This document shows, in pieces, positions 48,201-59,068 of a stretch of DNA of 64,000 bases (position 1 is the stretch's first letter; each line of letters starts with the position of its first letter). This DNA comes from Aegilops tauschii subsp. strangulata (lineage: Eukaryota; Streptophyta; Magnoliopsida; Poales; Poaceae). Location: assembly GCF_002575655.3 (NCBI RefSeq), contig NC_053041.3, positions 369,813,054 to 369,877,053 on the forward strand, read 5' to 3'. Both the position numbers and the translations under genes were made by a program. The notes beneath the pieces were generated by a model. That model saw only the letters and a list, made by a program, of their open reading frames with translations. It was not told the DNA's origin and searched no databases.

Positions 48201-49812
48201 AGGCAAGATGACCGTCACCTTGGATCTCCCTACTATCATTGCTATGCTAGTTGCTTCGTTCTATCGCTATGCTGCGCTACCTATCTTTTGCTCTTCAATG
48301 CCTCCCAAATTGCCATGTCAGCCTCTAACCTTTTTACCCTACCTAGCAAACCGTTGTTTGGCTATGTTACTGCTTTTCTCAGCCCCTCTTATAGCGTGGC
48401 TAGTTGCAGGTGAAGATGAAGTTTGTTCCATGTTGGAACATGGATATCATGAACTTTGTTGGGATATCACAATATCTCTTATTTAATTAAAGCATCTATA
48501 TACTTGGTAAAGGGTGGAGGCTCGGCCTTATGCCTGGTGTTTTGTTCCACTCTTGCCGCCCTAGTTTCCGTCATACCGGTGTTATGTTCCTTGATTTTGC
48601 GTCCCTTACGCGGTTGGGTGATTTATGGGACCCCCTTGACAGTTCGCTTTGAATAAAACTCTTCCAGCAAGGCCCAACCTTGGTTTTACATTTGCCTCAC
48701 CTAGCCTTTTTCCCTTGGGAGTTGTGCATCCCGAGGGTCATATTTATTTTAACCCCGCCCCCGGGCCAGTGCTTCTCTAAGTGTTGGTCCGAACCGAGCT
48801 GCCTGCGGGGCCACCTCGGGGAAACTCGAAGTCTGATTTTACTCGTAGCTAGTCTCATCCGGTGTTGCCCTGAGAACGAGATACATGCGACTCCTATCGG
48901 GATTGTCGACACATCGGGCGGTTTTGCTAGTCTTGTTTTACCATTGTCGAAATGTCTTGTAAACCGGGATTCCGAGACTGATCGGGTCTTTCCGGGAGAA
49001 GGAATATCCTTCGTTGACCGTGAGAGCTTATAATGGGCTAAGTTGGGACACCCCTGCAGGGTATAAACTTTCGAGAGCCGTGCCCGCGGTTATGTGGCAG
49101 ATGGGAATTTGTTTATGTCCGGTTGTAGAGAACTTGACACTTGATTTAAATAAAACGCATCAACCGTGTGTGTAGCCGTGATGGTCTCTTTTCGGCGGAG
49201 TCCGGGAAGTGAACACGGTTTCTGGGTTATGTTTGACGTAAGTAGGAGTTCAGGATCACTTCTTGATCATTGCTAGTTTCACGACCGTTCCATTGCTTCT
49301 CTTCTCGCTCTTATTTGCGTAAGTTAGCCACCATATCTTGCTTAGTCGCTGCTGCAACCTCACCACTTATCCTTTCCATACCCATTAAGCTTTGCTAGTC
49401 TTGATACCCATGGTAATGGGATTGCTGAGTCCTCGTGGCTCACAGATTACTACAACACCAGTTGGAGGTACAGGTTTTGGCGATGATCATGACGCGAGAG
49501 CGATGTTATTTGTTTTGGAGTTCTTCTTCTGCTTCTTCTTGGATCAGGGGATAGGTTCCAGGTCGGCAGCCTGGGCTAGCAGGGTGGATGTCGTTTGAGT
49601 TTCTGTTTGTGTTTCATCCATAGTCGGATGTTGTTCTTATGTATGATGTACTGGTGTATTCTTGCGGCATTTGTATGCCTTGTATGTATCCCCAACTATT
49701 ATGTAATGTTGATGTAATGATATCCACCTTGCAAAAGCGTTTCAATATGCGGGTCTATCCTTGGTGGGACCTTTGAGTTCCTCGCGGATAGGGTCGCATA
49801 TTGGGCGTGACA
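45217..49812 (+). repeat. Element B 3' LTR (4596 bp)
   Basis: TGTAACGCCCCGGATCC to CGTGACA. It differs from the 5' LTR by scattered substitutions and by indels in the GC-rich leader (about 46090-46200). Confidence 0.93.
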
Positions 49813-49817
49813 CTGCA
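49813..49817. repeat. Target site duplication CTGCA (right of element B)
   Basis: Matches 38128-38132. Confidence 0.92.
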
Positions 49818-49961
49818 GCAACCTGTTGACAGGTTTCGAGGTAAGTGACATAGAAAGAGAAAAAAACCCTGTAGTTAGTAGCCCCTGAGACACTGTCCGG
49901 CGAGAAGAACCGGACAGAGGATCTATTGTAGGAGACTAACATAGCATGTATGCATAAGCAG

Positions 49962-50965
49962 GCGTCGCTGTTGGCCGCAACCTCGCATGCTGCCGAAGTC
50001 TCTGAATTGAGGCAGAGGCTGGAGCGGACCGAGAACGAGCTCGGCGAGGTTAGGGTTCGGCTCCAGGAGAAGCAAGGTGAATAACGACTTGCTGTATGTT
50101 CGGAAAGCATAGGCGATGTATATTGACTGTAGTGTCGTAATATGTGCAGGAACCGCGACCGAGGTCGAGGCCCTAAGGAAGGCCCTGGGCGAGGCCGAGG
50201 AGAAAGCTGTCCAGCAGCAAGCCGCCCGTAAGAAGCTCGAGGCCCGGGTCAAGGAAATCCAGCAGGATCTCCAGGATGCAGTGAAAAAATGTGAGACCTT
50301 GGAGAATGATGCGTCGGCTCAAGAGGCCGAGCTCACCAAGGATCGTCAGAGCGCGGAGACCGCACGGAATGAGGCCCAGGCCGCCCTCCAGGAGATCCAG
50401 GAGGCCAAGAAGATCATGGCGGGTAAGGCATTTAAGATGCAAAGCAAGTATGCGGAGAAGCAATACCTTTTACTAACCCGGATTCGGAGTTCCCTAGGGG
50501 CTTTTGCGGATCTACCATGCAGCGTATCAGACGCTGCAGAGTTCTACGGAGCCGAAGGAGGAGGTTCTACGGAGAAGCTATTCTGGTCGCAATACGCGAC
50601 GCCAGAGCATCCCGTGTCCTTCACCGATCAGCTGAAGCAGCTGGTGGAGCTGCACAGGGTGGCCGAACTAGCCATGAAGGATTTGACAATCCGGCTATGG
50701 CCAGCCAAAGCTATGCCTGGCAGCTACTTCGGACTCATGAGGCGTCTGGTGGAGGCATGTCCGCGGCTGGACGTCATCAAGCGCTCCGCCTATATTGAAG
50801 GTGCCGGTATGGCCTTCGCTCACTGCAAGATGTGGTGCGCTTGAAGTTGCCAGCGGGCCGCCGGAGGGCAAGGATCACCGCACACCCGAGCGATATTTCG
50901 TGGATGCTGTAGAGGGGTCTCGACTTGTGGCGGCGCAATGTTCGCAGGACATTGTATTTGAATAG
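49962..50965 (+). pseudogene. Spliced antisense ORF of element C, coiled-coil protein
   Basis: An upstream exon reads WNEQALQQPVDRF across 38112-38132 plus 49818-49840 once element B is removed, and ends at GAG|GTAAGT. Exon 49962-50076 follows CAG and ends before GTGAAT. Exon 50150-50965 follows TGTGCAG. The last two join in phase. Long heptad-rich helices (ELRQRLERTENELGEV, EALRKALGEAEEKAV) indicate a coiled coil. A frameshift near 50842 turns the terminal part into an early stop; the family-like end (PPEGKDHRTPERYF) runs to the TAG at 50963-50965. I take it as the C-terminal part of the gypsy-type transposon protein also seen in elements D and E. Function unknown. Confidence 0.65.
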
Positions 50966-52160
50966 ATGTATTCATGTTTCCTTTGCCTTGTATTATGGGA
51001 ACAAAGCCGGTGTTTGTAAAATAATTTTGTTATGCTTTGAATTGTTTCCTCATGTGTGGCCGTGTTATTTGTAATCTGAGGGTTGGCCAGTCGTCGGCTT
51101 CTGCCCTCACGTGGGTAGTACGGAGGTGTTCGGGATGGATTCTAAATAATCTTGATCCAATTACATGGTCCTTTGGAGGAGTTGTTTAGCGCAACGAACA
51201 AGGCAATCAGACTGTATGGCTTGAACGCCCTCACTTAGCCATAGGAGTTTTATAATTAAGCAAGTGTGCAGCCCCTGGTCCAGGCCAGGGTGCTGTCAGC
51301 ATCTGATCGAGTAGTGCCGATCCTTCGCATGACGCGGAAAAAATCTCCAACGATTTTGTAACCCTCGAACAGCTGACCGGCTCTCGCCGTATCATGACAG
51401 TCAGTTTTCGGCTTTCTCTACTGAGGTGCTCATCCGGTCAAGGACAGGGCACAATCGCAGTAGTTCTCCCTTTACTACCCTAGTCGATAGAGCGGAACGT
51501 AGGGTAGCAAGCACAGGAGCCGGGCAACCCAACTATTGACCAAAGACATGATTCGGAGCCAATGCATATAATGCTAAATTCGGGGTGCCGAACTTATATA
51601 TAAGAAGTGTTCGGACTTTACTGCCGTATTGTGGGGCGACAAGTAGCCCCTGGCGAATATGAGACGTACCAAAGAATAACGATGCAGCCGATAAGCAGAT
51701 CGAAATAAAATGAAGTAAGAGGCTAAAACCATAGAAACTGGGCCGCAAACCATTTTCATTATGACTGGATGGATATGTCAAGGCGTATTTTGTACAAATA
51801 GTGCGGTAAGCCTCCGGGCTATTTAACATGCCGGAATCAAGAGGGCGCAGCGTGCGGGTCCTTGGAAATAAATATAAATACAGTCAAGAAGACGTATAGA
51901 GGTTACTCTACGTACCTATGTCGCTTGCCTCCTTTTATATGCCGATCCTTCGAAGGGATCGATCAGCAGGCTCGTGGGAAAAGGAACCTGAAATAAAAAT
52001 AAAAAGGTGAAAGTATGTATGTCCGGGGTCGGTCTAGCTGAACTGTACATCCCGGGTTAGCTTCTGCCTCCGTTGATGTCCATGGGAATTTGAGTGCGTA
52101 GTTATGTACGCGTGGTGCGAATGTCACTACTTCGTCAGTACTGGGACGGAGGCCAAATTG
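50966..52160. other. Element C spacer without coding motifs
   Basis: Lies between the 3' ends of two convergent ORFs, the antisense ORF and gag-protease. No RT or integrase signature is visible. It is probably untranslated sequence of both transcripts. Confidence 0.5.
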
Positions 52161-53000
52161 CTAATCGAGCTCTTGACGAGCCGTGCTGTCCTGCTGCAGT
52201 GTAGTCCGGAACCTCTTGACGATGTCCAGGGGCTCGGCAGCCGCATTATGGTGCTGCTTGAGAAGGCCGCTTTGTACCTCTGCTGCTAGGGCGGCGGTGT
52301 GCTCCTCTGTTCGGAGGGAGCGCTCCGTATTGCCATTGACTGTTATGACGCCGTGTGGACCGGGCATCTTGAGCTTGAGATAAGCGTAGTGTGGCACTGC
52401 ATTGAATCTAGCAAACGTTGTTCGTCCGAGCAGTGCGTGGTAGCCGCTGCGGAAGGGGACGATGTCGAAGATTAACTCCTCACTTCGGAAGTTGTCCGGA
52501 GAACCGAAGACCACTTCCAGCGTGATTGAGCCCGTGCAACGGGCCTCTACGCCTAGTATGACTCCTTTGAAGGTAGTCTTTGTTGGTTTGATTCGTGAGG
52601 GGTCAATGCCCATCTTCCGCACTGTGTCTTGATAAAGCAGGTTGAGGCTGCTACCACCGTCCATCAGGATGCGTGTTAGGTGAAACCCGTCAATAATTGG
52701 GTCAAGGACTAGTGCGGCTGAATCGCCGTGGCGGATACTAGTTGGGTGGTCTCGACGATCGAAGGTGATCGGGAATGACGACCACAGATTGAATTTTGGG
52801 GCGACTGGCTCTACCGCATAGACATCCCGAAGTGCTCGCTTATGCTCCCTTTTGGGGATGTGGGTAGCGCATATCATGCTCACCGTTTTGACTTGAGGGG
52901 GAAATTTCTTCTGCTCCCCAGTGTTCGGCTGTCGGGGCTCTTCGTCCTCGTCCTCACTTTGTGATCCCTTTTCCTTGTTTTCGGCATTTAACTTGCCAGC
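52161..53000 (-). pseudogene. Element C aspartic protease region
   Basis: The open segment from Met 52883 contains the active-site motif ILMDGGSSLNLLY, the DGG-type variant of the retropepsin D-S/T-G triplet typical of Tat-lineage elements. HALLGRTTFARFNAVPH follows as the flap/C-terminal part. The reading frame continues upstream to 53000 and meets gag through a TAG stop at 53001-53003 in the same frame. CAG to TAG is the likely change (inference). It ends at TAG 52161-52163, after which no RT follows. Confidence 0.85.
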
Positions 53001-55516
53001 CTACTTGAAAACCCAAAAATCTCTGTTGGTATGATTAGCTTGCTTATCCGGGGTGCCGTCTATCTGGCACGGACGGTCGAGTATGCAGTCCAGGCTGGAA
53101 GGTCCTTCATTGTTTCTTTTGTAGGGCTTCTTCTGTTGGCCGGACTTGGAGCCCGTGAATCCGGCGTTGACAGTGGTGTCACCGGTGTTGTTGCCATTGC
53201 TGCGGCGTTTGTGTCTATTGCACCGGAGCTTGCCAGTGCTATTCTTGGCCTCGGAGGGGCCTGTCTCGCTGGCTGTGTTGTTACTACGAGCCAGCCAACT
53301 GTCCTCTCCCATGCAGAAACGGGTCATAAGTACCGTGAGGGCTGCCATGGACTTTGGATTTTCTTGGCCGAGGTGGCATGCTAGCCATTCGTCACAGATG
53401 CTATGTTTGAAGGCTGCTAAGGCCTCGGCATCCGGACAGTCAATGATCTGGTTCTTTTTGGTTAGGAACCGAGTCCAGAATTTTCTGGCTGATTCTCCAG
53501 GTTGTTGAACTATGTGGCCTAAGTCATCGGCGTCTGGTGGCTGGACATAAGTTCCTTGGAAGTTGTCAAGGAATGCTTCTTCCAAGTCCTCCCAGCTACC
53601 GATAGAATTTTCAGGCAGGCTGTTGAGCCAGTGCCGAGTTGGCCCCTTGAGCTTTAGTGGGAGGTATTTGATGGCGTGGAGGTCATCTCCTTGAGCCATA
53701 TGGATATGGAGAATGAAATCCTCGATCCATACTGCGGGGTCTGTTGTGCCGTTGTATGATTCGATATTGACGGGCTTGAACCCCTCGGGGAATTCGTGAT
53801 CCAGTACTTCATCTGTGAAGCAGAGAGGGTGTGTGGCATCTCTGTACCGGGCCGCATCATGGAGTAGTTCTGATGGAGTCCGTCTGCGGCATTTGGCCCG
53901 GGCGTGGCTAGGTTTGTCACGTCCGGATAGGTAACCGTCGTGGTGCCTCGAGGCACGGCCTTGCGATCTGTAGATCGATCTTGTATGCCCTGCTCTACTG
54001 TCCAATTCTTGCCGGAGATCGTATGTATGATCCCGAGCTGGTCTGTCCTTGTTTTTGCAAGGCGGTGGGGCGGGCTGCTGTTCGGCCTGGGTTGACGTTT
54101 TATCCTGGCCGCGGGGTGGTCGGTCCGCCGCTCTATCCCGACCACGTGGTGGTCGGTCCGCATTGCGCGAGGGGGGTACGGGATCTGGTGCGTCCTCATC
54201 AAACTGAGGTAGCAGTCTACGTTTTGGGTAGCTCTTGGCTGGGCGCTTGAGGCCGTATTCTTCAGCTGTCAGGACATCAGTCCATCTGTCGACGAGCAGA
54301 TCTTGTTCGGCTTGAAGCTGCTGCCATTTCTTTTTCAGGCTCTTTGCAGTGGCTATGAGCTTAAGCTTAAAGCGCTCCTGCTCCAGAGGATCTTCCGGCA
54401 CGATGAAGTCTTCGTTGCCGAGGCTTGTCTCCTCCTCGGAGGGTGGACGGTAACTATCGTTCTCCGAGTCATCTTCTATGGCCTGTTCGTCAGGGTAATC
54501 TTGCCCGTTGTCATTTTCTTTCTGTTCGGATGTAGCTCTGGCAGGGTCTTCATTGTTTTCGGCGTCGTCTGGAGTGCTATTTTCTCCGGTGCCAGTGTTG
54601 CCATCCTTTGAGCGTTGAGGCTTAGAGCGGCGTTTGGCGCGCCGACGTTTGGACTGCGTCGCAGAAGGCTTATCCGCATCTGGCTCTTCTTTGTCGTCGC
54701 CAGATTCTTTAGGTGTATCAACCATGTACACGTCGTACGAAGAGGTGGCCGTCCAGCATCCAGTAAATGGCGGGTCTTGGCCTTGCTCCTTGTTGGCATC
54801 GTCGTCCATATTGTCGATGTCTTCGGAGCCATAGTCAAGCACGTCGGTTAAGTCATCGACGGTGGCTATGAAGTGGGTGGCGGGTGGGGAGCAAAATTCC
54901 TCGTCATCCGCCTCTAATTCCAACCGAACATAGTTTGGCTGTGAGTCCTCATCCAAGGATGAGTTCTTTAAAGAATTTAGCATGTCACCAAAAGGTGAGT
55001 GCTGGAGCAAGTCTGCGGCGCCAAATTCGAAAATCGATAACCGATCCAGCTCGGTGTCCGCAGGCGCACCTGATCCGGAACGTGTAGCCGAAAACGAGTC
55101 CAGCGTTCCATTGACGCAGGTATTGCAGGATGTCGAGTCCGTGTGCGGCTCCAACGCCATGGACTTTGTGGCCTTGGAGGGCACGATCTGCTTCGGTTCT
55201 GAGGCCGTTGCAGCAACAAGATCCATCTCCTGGGTGTGATCCGATGACAGATTTAAGTCTTGTTCATCGGCGAGAGGGGGAGTGACTGCCGCAGTCTTGA
55301 ATCCATCGGAGATCAAGTCTCCGCGACGCTGTTCAAGCTTTCAGATCTGACCTGATGGCCAGGGGCGTGACTACCGACCTGCTCCAGATGGCCAAGCGAG
55401 TTGGCCCGCAGTACGAAGTCGCCGAACACAAAGGTTTGTCCGGGGAGGAAGGTTTCTCCCTGAACAACGTCATTACTGACGATCGAAGGGGCCATCAATC
55501 CTCTTGGCGACGGCAT
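53001..55516 (-). pseudogene. Element C gag
   Basis: The reading frame probably starts at ATG 55516 (MPSPRGLMAPS), just after the primer-site region. It is frameshifted near 55340 into the long frame that runs to 53001. Within that frame the first ATG is 55226. The N-terminal half is acidic and low-complexity, with a Lys/Arg-rich stretch. The retrotransposon gag domain is C-terminal (YNGTTDPAVWIEDF, PTRHWLNSLP, FQGTYVQPPDADDL). I see no CCHC knuckle. Gag would form the particle. The stop at 53001 separates it from the protease. Confidence 0.85.
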
Positions 55517-55542
55517 AGTGGAACTCTCAATGAAAGCACCAA

Positions 55543-55721
55543 TGTCGGTGTCAAAACCGGCGGATCTCGGGAAGGGGGTCCCGAACTGTGCGTCTAGGAT
55601 CGATGGTAACAGGAGGCGGGGGACACGATGTTTACCCAGGTTCGGGCCCTCTCTATGGAGGTAATACCCTACTTCCTGCTTGATTGACTTTGATGAGTAT
55701 AGGGGTTACAAGAGTTGATCT
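55543..55721 (-). repeat. Element C 5' LTR remnant
   Basis: Matches the reverse complement of the right end of the LTR at 57434-57855 up to GAGTTGATC, then diverges into element D sequence. Only the last ~180 bases of the LTR survive. Confidence 0.8.
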
Positions 55722-55748
55722 TCATCTTCGTCATGAGAGGAGAGAGTT

Positions 55749-56878
55749 TTAGAGTCTTCGGACACTACGTCCGAAGCGCCTTTGCGGCGGAGGCCACCCT
55801 TGGCCTCCTTGCTCTTCTTCTTGACCTTCTTCTCCGACGCCTGATACAGCGCCAGGACCAGCATCCTCGTTAACAGAGGAATGGCTGGGTCCTCGGGTAG
55901 TGGAGCCGGACAGTGAATCCGCTCCGCCTTCTTTGTCCAGCCTTGTGGGAAGAATAGGAAGCTTAGTATGATCCTTGGATTTACAGAATAAGGTTATCCG
56001 AAAACTTACGGGAGTCGCTGCATGAGTATAGTCGAGGCCAAGGTCTTCAGACATTTTCGGCCACGTCTTTTGGGTCTTGAAGTGCAGCTTCCACATGTCT
56101 TCGTGCTTCGTGCCGAAGAACCGCCGCAGTGTCCGGGGACTGGCCGGGTCGAACTCCCACATATACTGAGTCCGGCGTTGGCAGGGGAGAATCCGGCGAA
56201 AGAGCATTACCTGGATCACGCTGGCAAGACTGGTATTCTTGTCTAGCATACTCTTGACGCGCTTCTGCAGCGTCATCACCTCGTCGGATGACGCCCAGTC
56301 CAGGCCCTTGTTGAGCCAGGATGTCAGCCGTAGTGGAGCCCCGGACTTGAACTCGGAAGGAGCGGCCCATGTGGAGTCATGAGGTTCAGTGACATAGAAC
56401 CACTCCTGTTGCCATCCCTTCACGGTCTCCACGAAGGTACCCTTGGGCCAAGTGACGTTGGGGAGCTTGCTCACCATGGCGCCTCCACACTCCACGTGTT
56501 GGCCATCCACCACTTTCGGCTTCACATTGAAGACCTTGAGCCATAGGCCGAAGTGGGGGGGATGCGGAGGAATGCCTCGCATACGACGATGAACGCCGAA
56601 ATGTTGAGGAAGGAATTCGGGGCTAGATCATGGAAATCTAGCCCGTAGTAAAACATGAGACCGCGGACGAAAGGATGAAGGGGAAATCCTAGTCCGCGAA
56701 GGAAATGGGGGATGAATACTACCCTCTCACTGGGCTCCGGAGTGGGGACGGTCTGCTTTTTCGCAGGAAGCCGGTGGGCGATTTCCTTGGCTAGGTACCC
56801 CACTTCCCGGAGCTCCTGGATGTTCCCCTCTGTGACTCAGGAGGCCATCCATTTACCCTACGCTCCAAATCTGGACAT
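55749..56878 (-). pseudogene. Element D antisense ORF, gypsy-type transposon protein N-terminal part
   Basis: The probable start is ATG 56878 (MSRFGA), with an in-frame TAG and TGA within the next 14 codons. The family-like sequence then runs on: VGYLAKEIAHRLPAK, VVFIPHFLRGLGFPLHPF, LNISAFIVVCEAFLRI. A frameshift in a C7 run near 56560 moves it into the frame with FGLWLKVFNVKPK and WQQEWFYVTEP. A GTAAGT donor at 56009 suggests an intron of about 70 bases. The domain resembles the one annotated in plants as putative gypsy-type transposon (Transposase_28). It opposes the direction of the D LTR, so it is an antisense ORF. Its role is unknown and it is broken. Confidence 0.72.
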
Positions 56879-57433
56879 GGCTGGAATGTTTGCGGGGGAC
56901 GGAAAGGATTGAAGCTTGGGCGCTGGAGCTCAAGGGCGGATGGGCTGAGAAAGAAGAAGGCGTGGGGTAAAAAGGTGGATCCTTATCCCCTTATAAGGGC
57001 AGTGAATATCAAGCGTCTCCCCAGAAGCCTTAAAGCTCTCCTATTCCCAAGGGGTCGTGCGAACGGCACGGTTGGGTTTCCCAAACCTGTGTTGAAGAGA
57101 ATCCCGCAATAAAGGGACACGATCTCTGCTTTGGCAAGACGTGTCACCGAAGGCTGCGTCTCGAAACGCGAAACGGGAGGTCAAAAAATGATTCGAAATA
57201 ATGAAGTGGCTAGACATAACGTCCCATCAACAAATCTGTTAGTAAAGACATAACATGATTCTTTGATTACGTATTACACCCTTACGGGAGGGGATTGTAG
57301 CTGTTAAGCAGAGCCGGATATAGTTCTTGTTAATCAACAACTTTGAAGTGTTCGGAGGGGGAACCCGCCTTGCATTGCCGAAGACAATTTGTGTGCTGTG
57401 CACATCGTCATTGAAGCCTGGTTCAGGGGCTGC
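56879..57433 (+). other. Element D spacer up to its 3' LTR
   Basis: Non-coding sequence between the antisense ORF and the LTR. It ends GGTTCAGGGGCTGC, a purine-rich segment at the expected polypurine tract position. Confidence 0.55.
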
Positions 57434-57855
57434 TGAGGGAGTCCTGGTTTAGGGGGTCCCTGGGTGTCCGGGCTATGCCCCCGTGTCCGGATGGGACTCT
57501 CCTTGGCGTGGAAGGAAAGCTTGGCGTTCGGATATGAAGATTCCTCTCTCTGTAAACCGACTCTGTACAACCCTAGCCCCCTCCCGTGTCTATATAAACC
57601 GGAGGGCTTAGTCCGTAGGGGCAATCATAATCAATCAGGCTAGACATCTAGGGTTTAGCCATTACGATCTCGAGGTAGATCAACTCTTGTAACCCCTATA
57701 CTCATCAAAGTCAATCAAGCAGGAAGTAGGGTATTACCTCCATCAAGAGGGCCCGAACCTGGGTAAACATCGTGTCTCTGTCTCCTGTTACCTTCGATCG
57801 TAAGACGCACAGTTGGGGACCCCCTATCCGAGATCTACCGGTTTTGACACCGACA
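57434..57855 (+). repeat. Element D 3' LTR (422 bp)
   Basis: Starts TGAGGGAGTCCTGG and ends TTTTGACACCGACA. It contains a plausible TATA box TATATAA at 57591-57597. No primer binding site follows it, so it is a 3' LTR. The immediate flanks (GCTGC and CCCCT) do not match, so no target duplication is evident. Confidence 0.82.
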
Positions 57856-58625
57856 CCCCTCTGCTGAAGGGGCTGTATGCGCCGGGATATGGAAACGACC
57901 ATCACCTCAACCGTGGTTAGTTTGCTATGGGCTAGCATCCGAACTTTGGTGGCCAGGCGGTGCACTTCTGCGTTGTCTGGTTGGGAGGGACTCTTGGGAG
58001 TCCAGTTGAGCCGTTTCTTCAGCAGGGCGCTTGAGAATTCGGGCAACCCTCTCTGAACTGGGTCTGAGAGGAGAACACGTTCAATGTAAAACCATTCTGA
58101 GGTCCATCCTTCGGGATCCATTCGTGGGGTCCCATTAGGGTAACCCGTCCTGGCTATCCGCCACACCTCTGCTCCTCCCACTTCGAAGATTGACCCCTTG
58201 CGAGTACGAGGGACGAGGCATAAGTACTTTGTCCATAAATCAAAATGGGCTTCGCAGCTCAGGAAAATGTCGCAAAGGGCCACGAAACCAGAGAGATGCA
58301 GTATAGAGCTTGGGGTGAGGTTGTGGAGCTGGATCCCGTAGAACTCCAATAGACCCTGAAGGAAGGGGTGAATGGGAAAACCTAGGCCTCTTAGAAGAAA
58401 GGGCACGAAGCATACCCTCTCTTCCTTGTTGGGAGCAGGCAAGCTCCCGACGAATGCTTGACCATCGACAGAGATTAATCTGACGCCGATAGGGACGAGA
58501 CCCGCCACGGGAAGATAGCCCTGCGTCTGGAGACGGCCTAGCTGGAGGAGTGAAACTGAATAGTTAGCCCAATCACCAGGGAGAGGACCATGGGGGCGCA
58601 AAGATGAACTGGGAATATTGGCCAT
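57856..58625 (-). pseudogene. Element E antisense ORF, gypsy-type transposon protein fragment
   Basis: ATG at 58625 begins MANIPSSSLRPHG. The core aligns by eye with element D's ORF: VCFVPFLLRGLGFPIHPF, ILHLSGFVALCDIF, WTSEWFYIE. The genuine coding part stops at 57855 where the D LTR begins; the further open frame to 57711 is LTR read backwards. The segment kept here is more intact than in D, with no internal stop over about 255 codons. Same transposon-protein family; function unknown. Confidence 0.72.
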
Positions 58626-59068
58626 TGCGCCCGAGGATCTCTTTCACGCTATTTTTGCGAAGGGGATGGGTTAACTGCCCCTCGTGATTTTGGATCTATA
58701 GATAAGCGTTTCACCTCAAAGTTGAAAGGACAAGTTTACAGAAGGTGGCATTGGGTCGTGTGCCTTCTAAAAAGGTGCACGACGGTCAAAGTTGCCCCTC
58801 GCCCCAACGTAGGCATTAAGCTCCTGGGGGCCAACTATGTTTTGGGGTGGACCTGAGAATCCGGATTGTCAAACTGGTCGGGCATAAATACAGCTTTGAT
58901 CCGAACTATTCGAAGTGACCAACCTCCGATGTTGATCTAGAAAGTTTTTGGCTACGATCCACTTCTCTGAATAATACGAATCAAGGCGAAGAACTCACCT
59001 CGCAAGCCGAAGATTTGGAACTCACCAGAAGATAATTCCCAGAATTCGAGGCTAGTTCGGAGGCTACT
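58626..59068. other. Element E spacer towards its missing 3' LTR
   Basis: No ORF. It ends with TTCGGAGGCTACT, which in the related element precedes the TGAGGGAG LTR start. Here the copia LTR of element F begins instead. Confidence 0.5.

Larger units (their letters stand above)
38133..49812 (+). mobile_element. Element B: complete LARD-like non-autonomous LTR retrotransposon
   Basis: 11.7 kb with two long LTRs (38133-42714 and 45217-49812), an exact tRNA-Met primer binding site, a purine tract and a perfect CTGCA duplication. The 2.5-kb interior encodes nothing recognisable. LTRs above 4 kb around a non-coding interior match the LARD concept described in barley (Sukkula). In about 2.1 kb of the right part of the LTRs I count about 17 substitutions, so insertion is recent. 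It landed inside an exon of element C's plus-strand ORF. It must depend on proteins from another element. Confidence 0.93.
49813..55721 (-). mobile_element. Element C: Tat/Retand-like gypsy with gag-protease, no pol, antisense ORF
   Basis: Element sense is minus: a 5' LTR remnant at 55721-55543, then the segment TTGGTGCTTTCATTGAGAG where the primer binding site should be, gag, protease, a spacer, and an ORF on the opposite strand. No RT, RNase H or integrase motif lies between the protease end (52161) and the antisense ORF, so the element looks non-autonomous or internally deleted. Its outer sequence continues left of element B at 38112-38132. Antisense extra ORFs are known for the Tat lineage. 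Confidence 0.78.

Noticed and set aside
57711..57855. C-terminal 48 codons of the 57711-58625 ORF
   Set aside because: This part is the element D LTR read in reverse; the true ORF fragment stops at the LTR border.
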